A stretch of DNA of 6,552 nucleotides, taken from the NCBI GenBank assembly GCA_031259795.1, contig JAIRLA010000203.1, positions 1-6,552 of the forward strand. The letters are read 5' to 3'. The stretch comes from Azoarcus sp. (GTDB lineage: Bacteria > Pseudomonadota > Gammaproteobacteria > Burkholderiales > Rhodocyclaceae). The notes below the pieces were generated by a model. That model saw only the letters and a program-made list of their open reading frames with translations. It searched no databases and had not been told where the DNA came from. Of the stretch, positions 1 through 5,862 are shown one piece after another (positions within the stretch are counted from its first letter, which is position 1; each line of letters opens with the position of its first letter). A program made the translations under genes and the position numbers.

Positions 1-118
1 CGGGGTTGCGGCCTTCGATCTTGGCCAGAACGGTCGCCGCCGCGCCATCGGTGACGCGGGCGAGACGGACAAGCGGCGTGCGCCCGATGGACTGGGCATT
101 GTCGGAAAACTGGGTCAT
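1..118 (-). CDS. cysK: Cysteine synthase A (O-acetylserine sulfhydrylase), N-terminal fragment
   Basis: This is the first 39 codons of a gene that runs off the left edge. The product begins [19 protein letters not shown] and continues to [10 protein letters not shown]. The SIGxTPLVRL block and the LAKIEGRNP block match the start of the PLP-dependent O-acetylserine sulfhydrylase CysK. The family converts O-acetylserine plus sulfide to cysteine in the cytosol. The AKIEGRNP wording fits CysK better than CysM, which usually reads WLKLEGNNP. The PLP lysine would lie just beyond the edge and cannot be checked. The ATG start is well supported: GGAGG (124-128 on the complementary strand) lies 5 bases before it. 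A terminator-like hairpin sits just upstream in the leader, so attenuation is possible. Confidence 0.88.
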   Translation of the reverse strand, partial: MTQFSDNAQSIGRTPLVRLARVTDGAAATVLAKIEGRNP

Positions 119-145
119 GGCAACCTCCAAAGCAAGAACAAAATG

Positions 146-183
146 GAAAAACAGGGTGTCCGCCACTGTAAGGACATCACCCC
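146..183 (-). terminator. Terminator-like hairpin in the cysK leader
   Basis: Read on the minus strand, a stem of about 8 base pairs with a 3-base bulge (GGG plus TGTCC pairing with GGACA plus CCC) is followed two bases later by TTTTT. The T-run ends about 27 bases before the cysK start. It could end transcription from upstream or act as an attenuator for cysK. Pairing was done by eye; the stem is short and bulged. Confidence 0.35.
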
Positions 184-514
184 GGGGCTTCCAAGCATGG
201 AGAAGTTATAAGCATAGTTTTCTTCATGCATCCGGTACGCGGCGACACGCGCCATGCGCACATCTGTCCCGCGTACCCGTATTGTTTTCGTCGCGCGGAT
301 GCATCGCTCCAGCCCGATGAGCAGGCTGGAATAGCCTCGCCCCGCATCGACAAGAACGATTCTCTTGTGCTGTCGTGGCATTATTGTGGGAGCGCAAAAT
401 GAAATATTGCAATCCATCACAGACACGCGACAATTTTCACTGCCGTTCCGATAGTGATATTATTGGCAGCATACTCAACAAGATGTTTTGGAAATGCATT
501 GAAAGCGGCTGAAT

Positions 515-538
515 GCGTATCCGCAGTGCGGAATATGC
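515..538. repeat. Imperfect 10-bp hairpin upstream of the first XRE gene
   Basis: GCGTATCCGC (515-524) pairs with GCGGAATATGC (528-538) across a three-base AGT loop, with one bulged A and one G-T pair. It is not directly followed by a T-run; TTTTT comes about 15 bases later. It has no counterpart at the matching place upstream of the second XRE copy. It could be an operator or part of a transcript; function unknown. Confidence 0.45.
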
Positions 539-609
539 CCGTCGATCGGGGAATTTTTCATGATATAGGGAGAACAAGACCCCGCCGGGGGCGCTGTCTA
601 TTCTTGAAT

Positions 610-684
610 CATAGCGCGCCGTTATTGTGGTTAACCGCATGTCGTTAATTATTCCCCCCGTATAGCCTGACCATGTACTATAAT
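610..684 (+). promoter_or_regulatory. Control region of XRE copy 1 (shared block ladder plus -10)
   Basis: Four short blocks, CATAG (610-614), TTATTG (622-627), ATGTCGTT (639-646) and GTATAGC (660-666), recur upstream of XRE copy 2 at exactly the same mutual spacing. A perfect -10 hexamer TATAAT lies at 679-684, 12 bases after the last block. There is no acceptable -35 hexamer at 16-18 bases, which suggests dependence on a bound protein; the GTATAGC block is the obvious candidate site. The blocks are seen directly; the regulatory role is inferred from their conservation. Confidence 0.5.
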
Positions 685-776
685 CACATCACTCGGATAT
701 CCATATTTTTATGGGACCCCGACAGGCCAACCTCAAACAGTGAGTGTATTGTTTTTTCCACATGAAGGACATTGCC

Positions 777-1082
777 ATGAAACCTACTGAACAACCCGTC
801 GATGTGCGTGAAATTCGCCGCAAACTCGGCCTGAACCAGTCGCAATTCTGGTCGAAGCTCGGCGTGACCCAAAGCGGAGGCTCGCGTTATGAAAGCGGAC
901 GCAATATCCCCCGCCCCGTCCAGGCGCTTCTGCGCTTGGTGCATATCGAGCAGATCGACATCACCAAGGTCAAGAAGGAAGATTTCGAAGTCGCCGAATA
1001 TCTCAAGGCCAGCAACCCCGAGCTGTACAAGAATCTGAAAAAAGAAGCGCGCGCATCCGTAAAAAAGAAGAAAACTCCCTGA
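777..1082 (+). CDS. Small XRE-type helix-turn-helix regulator, copy 1
   Basis: The 101-residue product has an XRE-like DNA-binding domain at residues 8-55: REIRRKLGLNQSQFWSKLG, then VTQSGGSRYESGRNIPRP, the usual Q-S-x-x-S-R-x-E-S-G-R-x-P pattern of Cro/CI-type regulators. The paired glycines in the presumed recognition helix are unusual. Residues 56-90 are charged and probably helical, and the tail is very lysine-rich (KKKK near the end). The ATG at 777 is preferred over in-frame ATGs at 744 and 762 because AAGGA (765-769) lies 7 bases before it, and copy 2 has the same arrangement. It is about 89% identical to the 2500-2808 product. It is probably a cytosolic transcriptional regulator, perhaps autoregulatory; targets are unknown. 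No toxin partner is adjacent, so an antitoxin role is not supported. Confidence 0.85.
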   Translation: MKPTEQPVDVREIRRKLGLNQSQFWSKLGVTQSGGSRYESGRNIPRPVQALLRLVHIEQIDITKVKKEDFEVAEYLKASNPELYKNLKKEARASVKKKKTP

Positions 1083-1436
1083 GCTCGACGAAGCCGGGGC
1101 GGCAAGCGGGACAACGAGTAAGAAAATCCCCCGGCTTCCCATATGAGCGTTCATGGGCTGACGCGAGCCGCCAGCCCTTCTCTTTCGTTTTTCATATGAT
1201 TCACGGCTAGGGCGCATGCCTTGCGTATTTTGTACTGCCGCGACCCGCTCCCTGTTTTCGCCCGGATTACAAACCGTATTCCCGGGTTGCGGATGCTTTT
1301 CCTTTTCCGCATGGACTTCCCGCGCGCGGCGGGCTTGCCATTCGCCGGTCGAACACGAGGGCGCTTTTCGCTCCCGCATGCGTAAACACGCTGCCGGAGG
1401 TATGATCGGAGCGCATATTATTCTCCCGGAACGTCC
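1083..1436. other. Spacer between XRE copy 1 and the DUF411 gene
   Basis: Apart from the terminator at its left end, this 354-base spacer holds no gene I can support. It must contain the promoter of the DUF411 gene if that gene is not read from upstream. The best -10 candidate is TATGAT at 1401-1406, with no good -35. No CueR-like copper operator was recognised. Short G+C-rich inverted repeats (CCCGG/CCGGG at 1261-1286; CCCGC/GCGGG at 1319-1333) are of doubtful meaning in such DNA. Confidence 0.4.
1155..1192 (+). terminator. Likely terminator of XRE copy 1
   Basis: GGGCTG (1155-1160) pairs with CAGCCC (1172-1177) across an 11-base loop, followed by the T-rich stretch TTCTCTTTCGTTTTT. It lies about 70 bases after the stop codon. 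CATATG occurs on both sides (1140-1145 and 1193-1198). The interrupted T-tract makes it a moderate terminator. Confidence 0.5.
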
Positions 1437-1886
1437 ATGAAAAAATACGTCGGTCTGTTTGCATTTCCGCTCATCGCCATGCTCGCGTCGCCGTTGCGGG
1501 CTGACGAGCCGCCCGTCATCGACGTCTACAAAAGTGCGAGTTGCGCTTGCTGCGGCGGCTGGGAAAAGCACCTGCGCGCCGCGGGCTTTACCGTGCGAAG
1601 CCATGCTGTGGAAGATGTATCCGCGATGCGCGCGCAACTCGGCATGCCCCAGGAGCGCGCCTCCTGCCACACGGCCAGGATCGGCAAATATCTGGTCGAA
1701 GGCCATGTCCCCGCCGCCGATATCCGCCGTTTGCTGGACGAACGTCCCGACGCCATCGGACTGGCCGCGCCGGGCATGCCCTCAGGCTCGCCCGGCATGG
1801 AATTCGGCGCGCCGCAGGATTACGACGTTCTCCTGATTACCCGAAATGGCGGATCGCGGGTGTTTCAGCATCACCCGGCGCGCTGA
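1437..1886 (+). CDS. Exported DUF411 (CopG-like) metal-binding protein
   Basis: The 149-residue product starts with a signal peptide (KK, hydrophobic residues 4-20, likely cleavage after SPLRA). The mature part fits DUF411: VYKSASCACCGGWEKHL at 30-46 with Cys36, Cys38 and Cys39, a fourth Cys77 in ASCHTA, His90 in VEGHVPA, and the family signature GMPxGSPGME at 113-122. The DUF411 protein CopG is a periplasmic copper-resistance protein that binds a cysteine-bridged copper cluster, so copper binding in the periplasm is the likely role. The conserved cysteines are all present and the length is normal, so the gene looks intact. The Shine-Dalgarno signal is weak (CGGA at 1427-1430). No copA, copB or cus-type neighbour is present, so it stands alone between the two XRE copies. 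Whether it acts in copper defence or copper delivery cannot be told from sequence. Confidence 0.85.
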   Translation: MKKYVGLFAFPLIAMLASPLRADEPPVIDVYKSASCACCGGWEKHLRAAGFTVRSHAVEDVSAMRAQLGMPQERASCHTARIGKYLVEGHVPAADIRRLLDERPDAIGLAAPGMPSGSPGMEFGAPQDYDVLLITRNGGSRVFQHHPAR

Positions 1887-1919
1887 AGCGCGTGCGCGGA
1901 CGAGCCCGGTTCCTTGCGG

Positions 1920-1953
1920 GCGGAAAATCGTTTCCATGACATGGTTTTTCCGC
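1920..1953. repeat. 8-bp inverted repeat after the DUF411 gene
   Basis: GCGGAAAA (1920-1927) is complementary to TTTTCCGC (1946-1953). Between them lie nested small hairpins GGAAA/TTTCC and CCAT/ATGG, the latter followed by TTTTT (1945-1949). It could stop transcription about 35-65 bases after the DUF411 stop, but the folds compete with each other and none is strong. Confidence 0.35.
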
Positions 1954-2211
1954 ATGGCCCGTGATATCGCGCAATGCCATCCGGAGCGCCGATAGCAAGA
2001 AACTCGTTCACGCCCAGCATGAAAACGGGCGTCGGTCACAAGGGCACGCTATCGAATACACTATTTCCCATACACATTCATGTTTTCATGTCTGTTCAAT
2101 TGTAGGTGTTGTAAGCGCGATACACCCTTATTATTCGATTGCCAGTAAAATTTAATAATCGTTTTTGCGACAATACCGTTACTTTCTTTAATTGTTCTTG
2201 CAATAATGTGT

Positions 2212-2227
2212 CGTGAATAATTTCACG
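2212..2227. promoter_or_regulatory. Perfect palindrome in the AT-rich island, candidate operator
   Basis: CGTGAA (2212-2217) and TTCACG (2222-2227) are perfect inverted arms around TAAT. Looser outer arms AATAA (2202-2206) and TTATT (2235-2239) flank it almost symmetrically. The size and symmetry fit a dimeric regulator site. No copy was found upstream of XRE copy 1, so it is not obviously the operator of the XRE family itself. Confidence 0.4.
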
Positions 2228-2334
2228 CAAGTCGTTATTCATAGCCACGAATATTGTAAGCTTTTAAATAACAAGATAAATTTTAATTTGATATCATTCA
2301 GACGCGAATTATTCTATTATTGTATGTTTGCGGG

Positions 2335-2411
2335 CATAGATGAATCTTATTGCAAATAAGCGGATGTCGTTCGATACCCGTGTTGTATAGCTCGTGTGTA
2401 TTGGATATACT
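2335..2411 (+). promoter_or_regulatory. Control region of XRE copy 2 (shared block ladder plus promoter)
   Basis: CATAG (2335-2339), TTATTG (2347-2352), ATGTCGTT (2364-2371) and GTATAGC (2385-2391) match the blocks before copy 1 at a constant offset of 1725 bases, while the bases between them have largely diverged. A -10 hexamer TATACT (2406-2411) lies 17 bases after a weak -35 TTGTAT (2383-2388) that overlaps the last block. This suggests a conserved regulator site placed over or beside the -35 region. Confidence 0.5.
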
Positions 2412-2499
2412 TGCGCCGCTTGGGTTTCCCATGGAAATCCGGTAATCCGCAACCGCTGCAAACAACATGCTTTCAAACCACAAAAGGAAGGAACTTGCC

Positions 2500-2808
2500 A
2501 TGAGAACAACCGAACAACAACCCATCGATGTGCGTGAAATTCGCCGCAAACTCGGTCTCAACCAGTCACAATTCTGGTCGAAGATCGGCGTGACCCAAAG
2601 CGGCGGTTCACGCTATGAAAGCGGGCGCAACATTCCCCGCCCAGTGCAGGCTCTCCTGCGTCTCGTGCATATCGAGCAAATCGATATCACCAAAGTCAAG
2701 AAAGAGGATTTCGATGTCGCTGAATACCTCAAGGTCAGCAACCCGGAGCTGTACAAGAGTCTGAAAAAAGAAGCGCGCACCTCGTCGAAGAAGAAAAAAA
2801 TCGCCTGA
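2500..2808 (+). CDS. Small XRE-type helix-turn-helix regulator, copy 2
   Basis: The 102-residue product is a paralogue of the 777-1082 product: 11 substitutions and one extra glutamine near the start, about 89% identity. The helix-turn-helix (residues 9-56) is identical apart from one Leu/Ile exchange, including the odd paired glycines in TQSGGSRYESG. The lysine-rich tail is also kept. About 25 codons differ silently between the copies against 11 replacements, so both have been under purifying selection for a long time and both are probably functional. The ATG at 2500 is chosen because a purine-rich AAGGAAGGAA stretch ends 6 bases before it, with spacing as in copy 1. The upstream in-frame ATG at 2467 lacks such a site. 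It converges on the radical SAM gene. Targets are unknown. Confidence 0.85.
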   Translation: MRTTEQQPIDVREIRRKLGLNQSQFWSKIGVTQSGGSRYESGRNIPRPVQALLRLVHIEQIDITKVKKEDFDVAEYLKVSNPELYKSLKKEARTSSKKKKIA

Positions 2809-2817
2809 GCCGGAAGT

Positions 2818-2872
2818 GGGCGGGAGTGGCGAAAGCTCTCGCCCATGTCCTTTCCCGCTCTTTTTCTTTTTC
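2818..2872 (+). terminator. Likely terminator of XRE copy 2
   Basis: Bases 2818-2844 fold into a stem of about 10 pairs (GGGCGGGAGT with GCTCTCGCCC, including G-T pairs) with a 7-base loop, starting 9 bases after the stop codon. The T-rich run TTTTTCTTTTT (2861-2871) begins 16 bases after the stem, farther than ideal. It sits between convergent genes and the stem would also form in the minus-strand transcript. Confidence 0.5.
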
Positions 2873-2914
2873 GTTCATCGGGGTTTGCAACATCTTTCTT
2901 GATTGTGAATCCGC

Positions 2915-3757
2915 TCAGGGGCTGGCGCGCACCGTCAATCCTCTTGCCTTGGCGTGATCCACGATTGCCGCGAATTCTTCCGCCGACAGCGGCGCGATAC
3001 GCGCGGCATCGGGCTGCAATGATGGACGGGCGAGACCATAAAGCAGTACCCCCCTGATCGCCTGTTCCTCCCCGCATGCGCCGCACAGCAAATCGAGCCA
3101 GGCATTGATCTCGGCGGTCGCGGGCGGCTGACCATCCCAGCGGAAAACGCAGGTCTGCACCCAGGTCGGGCAGAGCGCCGCGCATGCCGCCAGATTGCGG
3201 GCGACGGTGCGCGGAGCGAGCTTGACGCCGTTGATCCTGGCGATGCTGTCGGCCTTGCCCGCATCGACCTTGAACCATACTTCTCCTCCCGCCCGCGCCA
3301 ACCGGCGAATGCCTTCCCGCACGCGCGCCTGTGCGAGCAGGCTGCCATTGGTGATGAGCCGCAGGGCGACTTCCGGGCCGAGATCGAATTCGGCATGCAA
3401 GCGCGCCGCCAGCGCCACGGCATCGGCAAATTCCACCGCGCTGGTGGGTTCGCCATTGCCTGAAAACGCCAGATCCTTCAGTACACGCGCGCCTTCGGGC
3501 GCATTGCGGGCAAGCCAGTCACCCCGGCATACAGCGGCGAGAAAGCCGCGCAATTCGGTTTCGAGCCGGCCAAGGTCGATTCCGGGGGCCTTGCCCCGTG
3601 TCAGGCCGGGTACCTGGCAGTAGACACATTGCCAGTTGCAGGCATTGTCCGGATTGAGATTGATGCCGATCGACACCCCGCCCGCGCGACGGGAAAGTAC
3701 CGGATAGACATGGACAAGACCGGCAAGATCGCGGTCGTGGCCGGAAATCGTCAACAT
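2915..3757 (-). CDS. Radical SAM protein of unknown substrate
   Basis: The 280-residue product carries the radical SAM cluster motif CxxxCxxC as CNWQCVYC (Cys40, Cys44, Cys47), which holds a 4Fe-4S cluster that cleaves S-adenosylmethionine. SGNGEPT at 99-105 is the GGEP-like SAM-binding strand and LRLITNGS at 132-139 fits the next barrel strand. RAGGVSIGINLNPDNACNW before the cluster is typical of a short group often annotated simply as radical SAM or wyosine-like proteins. There is no clear second cluster motif at the C-terminus, although scattered cysteines exist (193, 196, 203, 225, 228). The substrate cannot be inferred. The ATG at 3757 has no Shine-Dalgarno signal. Translation may depend on upstream reading, since a small frame from the GH17 stop ends within 7 bases of this start. 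It is probably co-transcribed with the GH17 gene. Confidence 0.82.
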   Translation of the reverse strand: MLTISGHDRDLAGLVHVYPVLSRRAGGVSIGINLNPDNACNWQCVYCQVPGLTRGKAPGIDLGRLETELRGFLAAVCRGDWLARNAPEGARVLKDLAFSGNGEPTSAVEFADAVALAARLHAEFDLGPEVALRLITNGSLLAQARVREGIRRLARAGGEVWFKVDAGKADSIARINGVKLAPRTVARNLAACAALCPTWVQTCVFRWDGQPPATAEINAWLDLLCGACGEEQAIRGVLLYGLARPSLQPDAARIAPLSAEEFAAIVDHAKARGLTVRASP

Positions 3758-3944
3758 CTGGCCGGTGTCGAAAAGAAAGATGAAAAGCCGCGGGCTGGGC
3801 GTTCCCCGGCAAGATCGTTGCCCCGCGCCATCCTCACGCCAAGCGGAGGAATCCTTTCTCCATGCCTCCCCTTCGAGAAATACGGCGCCGCAAGCGTGGG
3901 CGGACAGCCCGGAACAACGGCATCAGGATGAAAATGCCGGGGAT
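3758..3944 (-). other. Gap between the GH17 and radical SAM genes, with a doubtful bridging frame
   Basis: No recognised gene lies in these 187 bases. On the minus strand a 65-codon frame starts with an ATG that overlaps the GH17 stop as ATGA (start at 3948) and ends with TGA at 3751-3753, just inside the radical SAM gene. The product (MNPRHFHPDAVV to SSFFSTPARC) has no recognised domain. Its third codon positions are only about 56% G+C, lower than a typical gene of this genome. It could be a small coupled gene or chance. Confidence 0.25.
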
Positions 3945-5621
3945 TCATCCGCCGCGACTTCCGGGCGCGGCAGCGCCGGCTCCCTTCCAGCGGGCGGCGA
4001 AACGCTGGCCGAGCGCGGGCAGGGCCAGCGCGAGACTGGTCAGCAACCAACCCGCCGCCTGGGGATTGGTTGGTTCGGGGAGCCAGCGCGCGAGCGCGCA
4101 AAAAATGATGATGCCGGCACAAATACATTCGGCGCGGGAAAAGCCGCTGTCCCGCCGCCAACCGATCACGCCGTGAATAGCCGCGGGCGTCAGGTAAAGC
4201 AGGCTGGGAAAATCGCGATAGCGTCCCGAGACCAACAGCAGCAAGGCCGCGATGGCGGCGGCAAAAAGAACGAAACCACGCAATGCCGCCAGGACATCGG
4301 CGGCGCTGGCGCCCAGCCTGTCCCTGCGCACGCGCCGCCATGCCATATCGGCGGGCGCGAGCGCTTCGCCTCGCCAGCGCGCCAGCGCGGCGCAAGTACA
4401 GACAGCGGCCAGGGCCACCGCGCCAAGCGCGCTCCATTCGGTGACGCTCTGGTAAGCGAGCAGGGCGTGTTCGCCATGCAGCGCCGCGATGAGGCCGGAG
4501 GTCGCGCCGGTCAGTGTCACGGCGGCCAGCCGCCATGATGGCCGCAAGCGCGCGCCGCGCTTCCCGGCCAGCGCGAGGAGCAGGGCGAGCATCGCGCCAG
4601 CGACACTGCCGGCCAGCGGCGCATTGATATTGTCGCGTTCGGCTACCGGCCCGGCCAGCGCGAACTTGGGCTGCAAGGTCGCGGCGTCGAGCATCCCCCA
4701 GTAACCGCCGACGGTGCCTTCCTGCCGCCGCTTCCATGGCTGGTCGATGGCCTCGATCAAGTTGTAATCCCAGCCCTCGGCATGTGCGCGCTGCACGAAT
4801 TCCCGGACATAGCGCGCCTGGTTGACTTTCGAAGGCCTCGACGCCCCGCGCTGGCGGCCCGCGCCTGGCCAGCCGGTTTCCCCGATCAGGATGGACTTGC
4901 CCGCGAAATGCGCGCTCACCTTGGCGCGCGTTTCCGCCACGTGAACAAGCGCCTCCCCGATGTCGACCGGATCGTCCTCCCAAAAGGGCAGGACATGTAT
5001 CGTGATGAAATCCACCGCGTCGGCAAGCTCATCGTTTTTCAGCCAGAACTCCCACACATCGGCATACGTGACGGGAACGGCGCTACGCGCGCGCGCCGCG
5101 GCGAGCAGGGCGCGCATCTCCCCGCCGTCGAGCTCGCGGCGCAACAGCACCTCATTGCCGACGATGAGCGCCCGCACCACGTCGAGGTATTCGTTGGCGA
5201 GCGCGATGGCGCGTTCGAGATGGCGGGCATTCTTGTCGTGTTCGTAGCCGATCCACGTCCCGAGCAAGACCTTCAGTCCCAGGGCGCGCGCCACGGCGGG
5301 CACTTCCTCCAGCCCCATATCTATAGCATAAGTCCGCACGCAGTCCGTGATCGCCGCCAGCGCGCCGAGATCTTCCACGATCTGCTGGCGCGAAATCTTC
5401 AGATTCGCATCGAACGGCGTCTGCCCCCGGCGGTGAAATGGCGCATAGGACACGCAGCGCAGCTTTTCGCCCGCGCCCAGTTGCAGGCTGTGCATCGGCA
5501 CGGGGCGGGTTTCCTCGTGCAGCCAGGACAGCAAGGCGAAAAGACCGAAAAAGTGAACGAGGGCGAGCGCCGCCCATGACCTTGAAGCGGAAAACATGGA
5601 GAAGAGCGGGCGGGCGGCCAT
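3945..5621 (-). CDS. Membrane-bound GH17 family beta-glucan enzyme, NdvC-like
   Basis: The 558-residue product has an N-terminal membrane anchor (about 15-35), a glycoside hydrolase family 17 domain (about 54-325) and a hydrophobic C-terminal half with roughly six or seven membrane segments between 335 and 540. GH17 landmarks are VSYAPF at 57-62, IVGNEVLLR at 153-161 with the presumed acid Glu157, TIHVLPFWED at 207-216, and GETGWP at 247-252 with the presumed nucleophile Glu248. GH17 proteins with this layout include NdvC, needed for beta-1,6 linkages in Bradyrhizobium cyclic glucans, and GH17 transglycosylases of Pseudomonas and Azotobacter. A role in making or remodelling a periplasmic or exported beta-glucan is therefore likely; pure hydrolysis is the alternative. 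No family 2 glycosyltransferase neighbour is visible. The start is uncertain: Met1 (5621) and Met9 (5597) both lack a clear ribosome binding site. Confidence 0.8.
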   Translation of the reverse strand: MAARPLFSMFSASRSWAALALVHFFGLFALLSWLHEETRPVPMHSLQLGAGEKLRCVSYAPFHRRGQTPFDANLKISRQQIVEDLGALAAITDCVRTYAIDMGLEEVPAVARALGLKVLLGTWIGYEHDKNARHLERAIALANEYLDVVRALIVGNEVLLRRELDGGEMRALLAAARARSAVPVTYADVWEFWLKNDELADAVDFITIHVLPFWEDDPVDIGEALVHVAETRAKVSAHFAGKSILIGETGWPGAGRQRGASRPSKVNQARYVREFVQRAHAEGWDYNLIEAIDQPWKRRQEGTVGGYWGMLDAATLQPKFALAGPVAERDNINAPLAGSVAGAMLALLLALAGKRGARLRPSWRLAAVTLTGATSGLIAALHGEHALLAYQSVTEWSALGAVALAAVCTCAALARWRGEALAPADMAWRRVRRDRLGASAADVLAALRGFVLFAAAIAALLLLVSGRYRDFPSLLYLTPAAIHGVIGWRRDSGFSRAECICAGIIIFCALARWLPEPTNPQAAGWLLTSLALALPALGQRFAARWKGAGAAAPGSRGG

Positions 5622-5833
5622 GCGGTCAAGAAAGCGATGCCAACGTTGTCGTACTTCTGTACGGTTCGCGGCCTCGCGCCCTGTTGCCGTCTTGACTGAA
5701 AGCCCGCATGAGACAAAGCGCCACTATATCGCCTCGCGCAATCCGCGACAACAGCACGGATGCCCGTGCGCTCGCGCCTTCGGGCATGTCACGGATGTTT
5801 GCGAGGCTGCGGACGATACAGAGCGGCCAGCCC

Positions 5834-5862
5834 CAATACTGTTCAGATAGATCGTAGTATTG
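5834..5862. repeat. 7-bp inverted repeat upstream of the cassette region
   Basis: CAATACT (5834-5840) and AGTATTG (5856-5862) are perfect inverted arms 15 bases apart. GATAGAT lies inside the spacer (5846-5852) and again just after (5869-5875). It could be a regulator or recombinase binding site; nothing in the sequence decides. Confidence 0.45.

Larger units (their letters stand above)
119..776. other. Spacer between cysK and the first XRE gene
   Basis: No convincing gene is seen here. The left part is the leader of cysK (minus strand) and the right part the control region of the XRE gene (plus strand), so the two genes diverge. Visible structures are a 7-bp hairpin TCCAGCC/GGCTGGA (308-314 and 324-330), an inverted repeat ACAAGA/TCTTGT (350-355 and 363-368), a long hairpin at 515-538, and TTATTGTGG repeated at 381-389 and 622-630. 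A minus-strand reading frame at 115-426 ends in an ATGA overlap with cysK but has no recognisable domain and I do not call it a gene. Confidence 0.5.
1887..2499. other. Long spacer with AT-rich island before XRE copy 2
   Basis: This 613-base spacer has no gene I can support in any frame. Bases 2101-2340 are only about 32% G+C (77 of 240 counted), against about 60% in the XRE genes and over 70% in parts of the GH17 gene. It contains a palindrome at 2212-2227, several TTATTG motifs in either orientation (2201-2206, 2317-2322, 2347-2352), and the XRE control blocks from 2335 on. AT-rich islands of this kind are typical of regulatory or acquired DNA, for example sites silenced by H-NS-like proteins; that is inference. 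Confidence 0.5.

Noticed and set aside
115..426. Minus-strand frame of 103 codons ending at cysK, with a start resembling RIVLVDAGRG of receiver domains
   Set aside because: The likeness stops after a few residues, no receiver aspartate pattern follows, and it covers the terminator-like hairpin and the cysK ribosome binding site.
777..1082. XRE copy as the antitoxin of a toxin-antitoxin pair
   Set aside because: No small toxin-like gene lies next to either copy; both neighbours are spacers with terminators.
684..1706. Long minus-strand open frame of 340 codons across XRE copy 1 and into the DUF411 gene
   Set aside because: It is antisense to two well-supported genes, has no recognisable domain and is expected from high G+C. 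Its likeness to the frame at 2613-3278 only mirrors the XRE duplication.
2613..3278. Minus-strand frame of 221 codons across XRE copy 2 and the radical SAM gene
   Set aside because: It overlaps the radical SAM gene in another frame and XRE copy 2 antisense, with no domain signature.
3751..4983. Minus-strand frame of 410 codons overlapping the GH17 gene
   Set aside because: It is an arginine- and alanine-rich off-frame shadow of the GH17 gene; only its last 65 codons lie outside and are treated separately.
3765..5579. Plus-strand open frames opposite the GH17 gene (3765-4538 and 4782-5579)
   Set aside because: Antisense shadows in G+C-rich DNA; the GH17 motifs and membrane pattern clearly place the gene on the minus strand.
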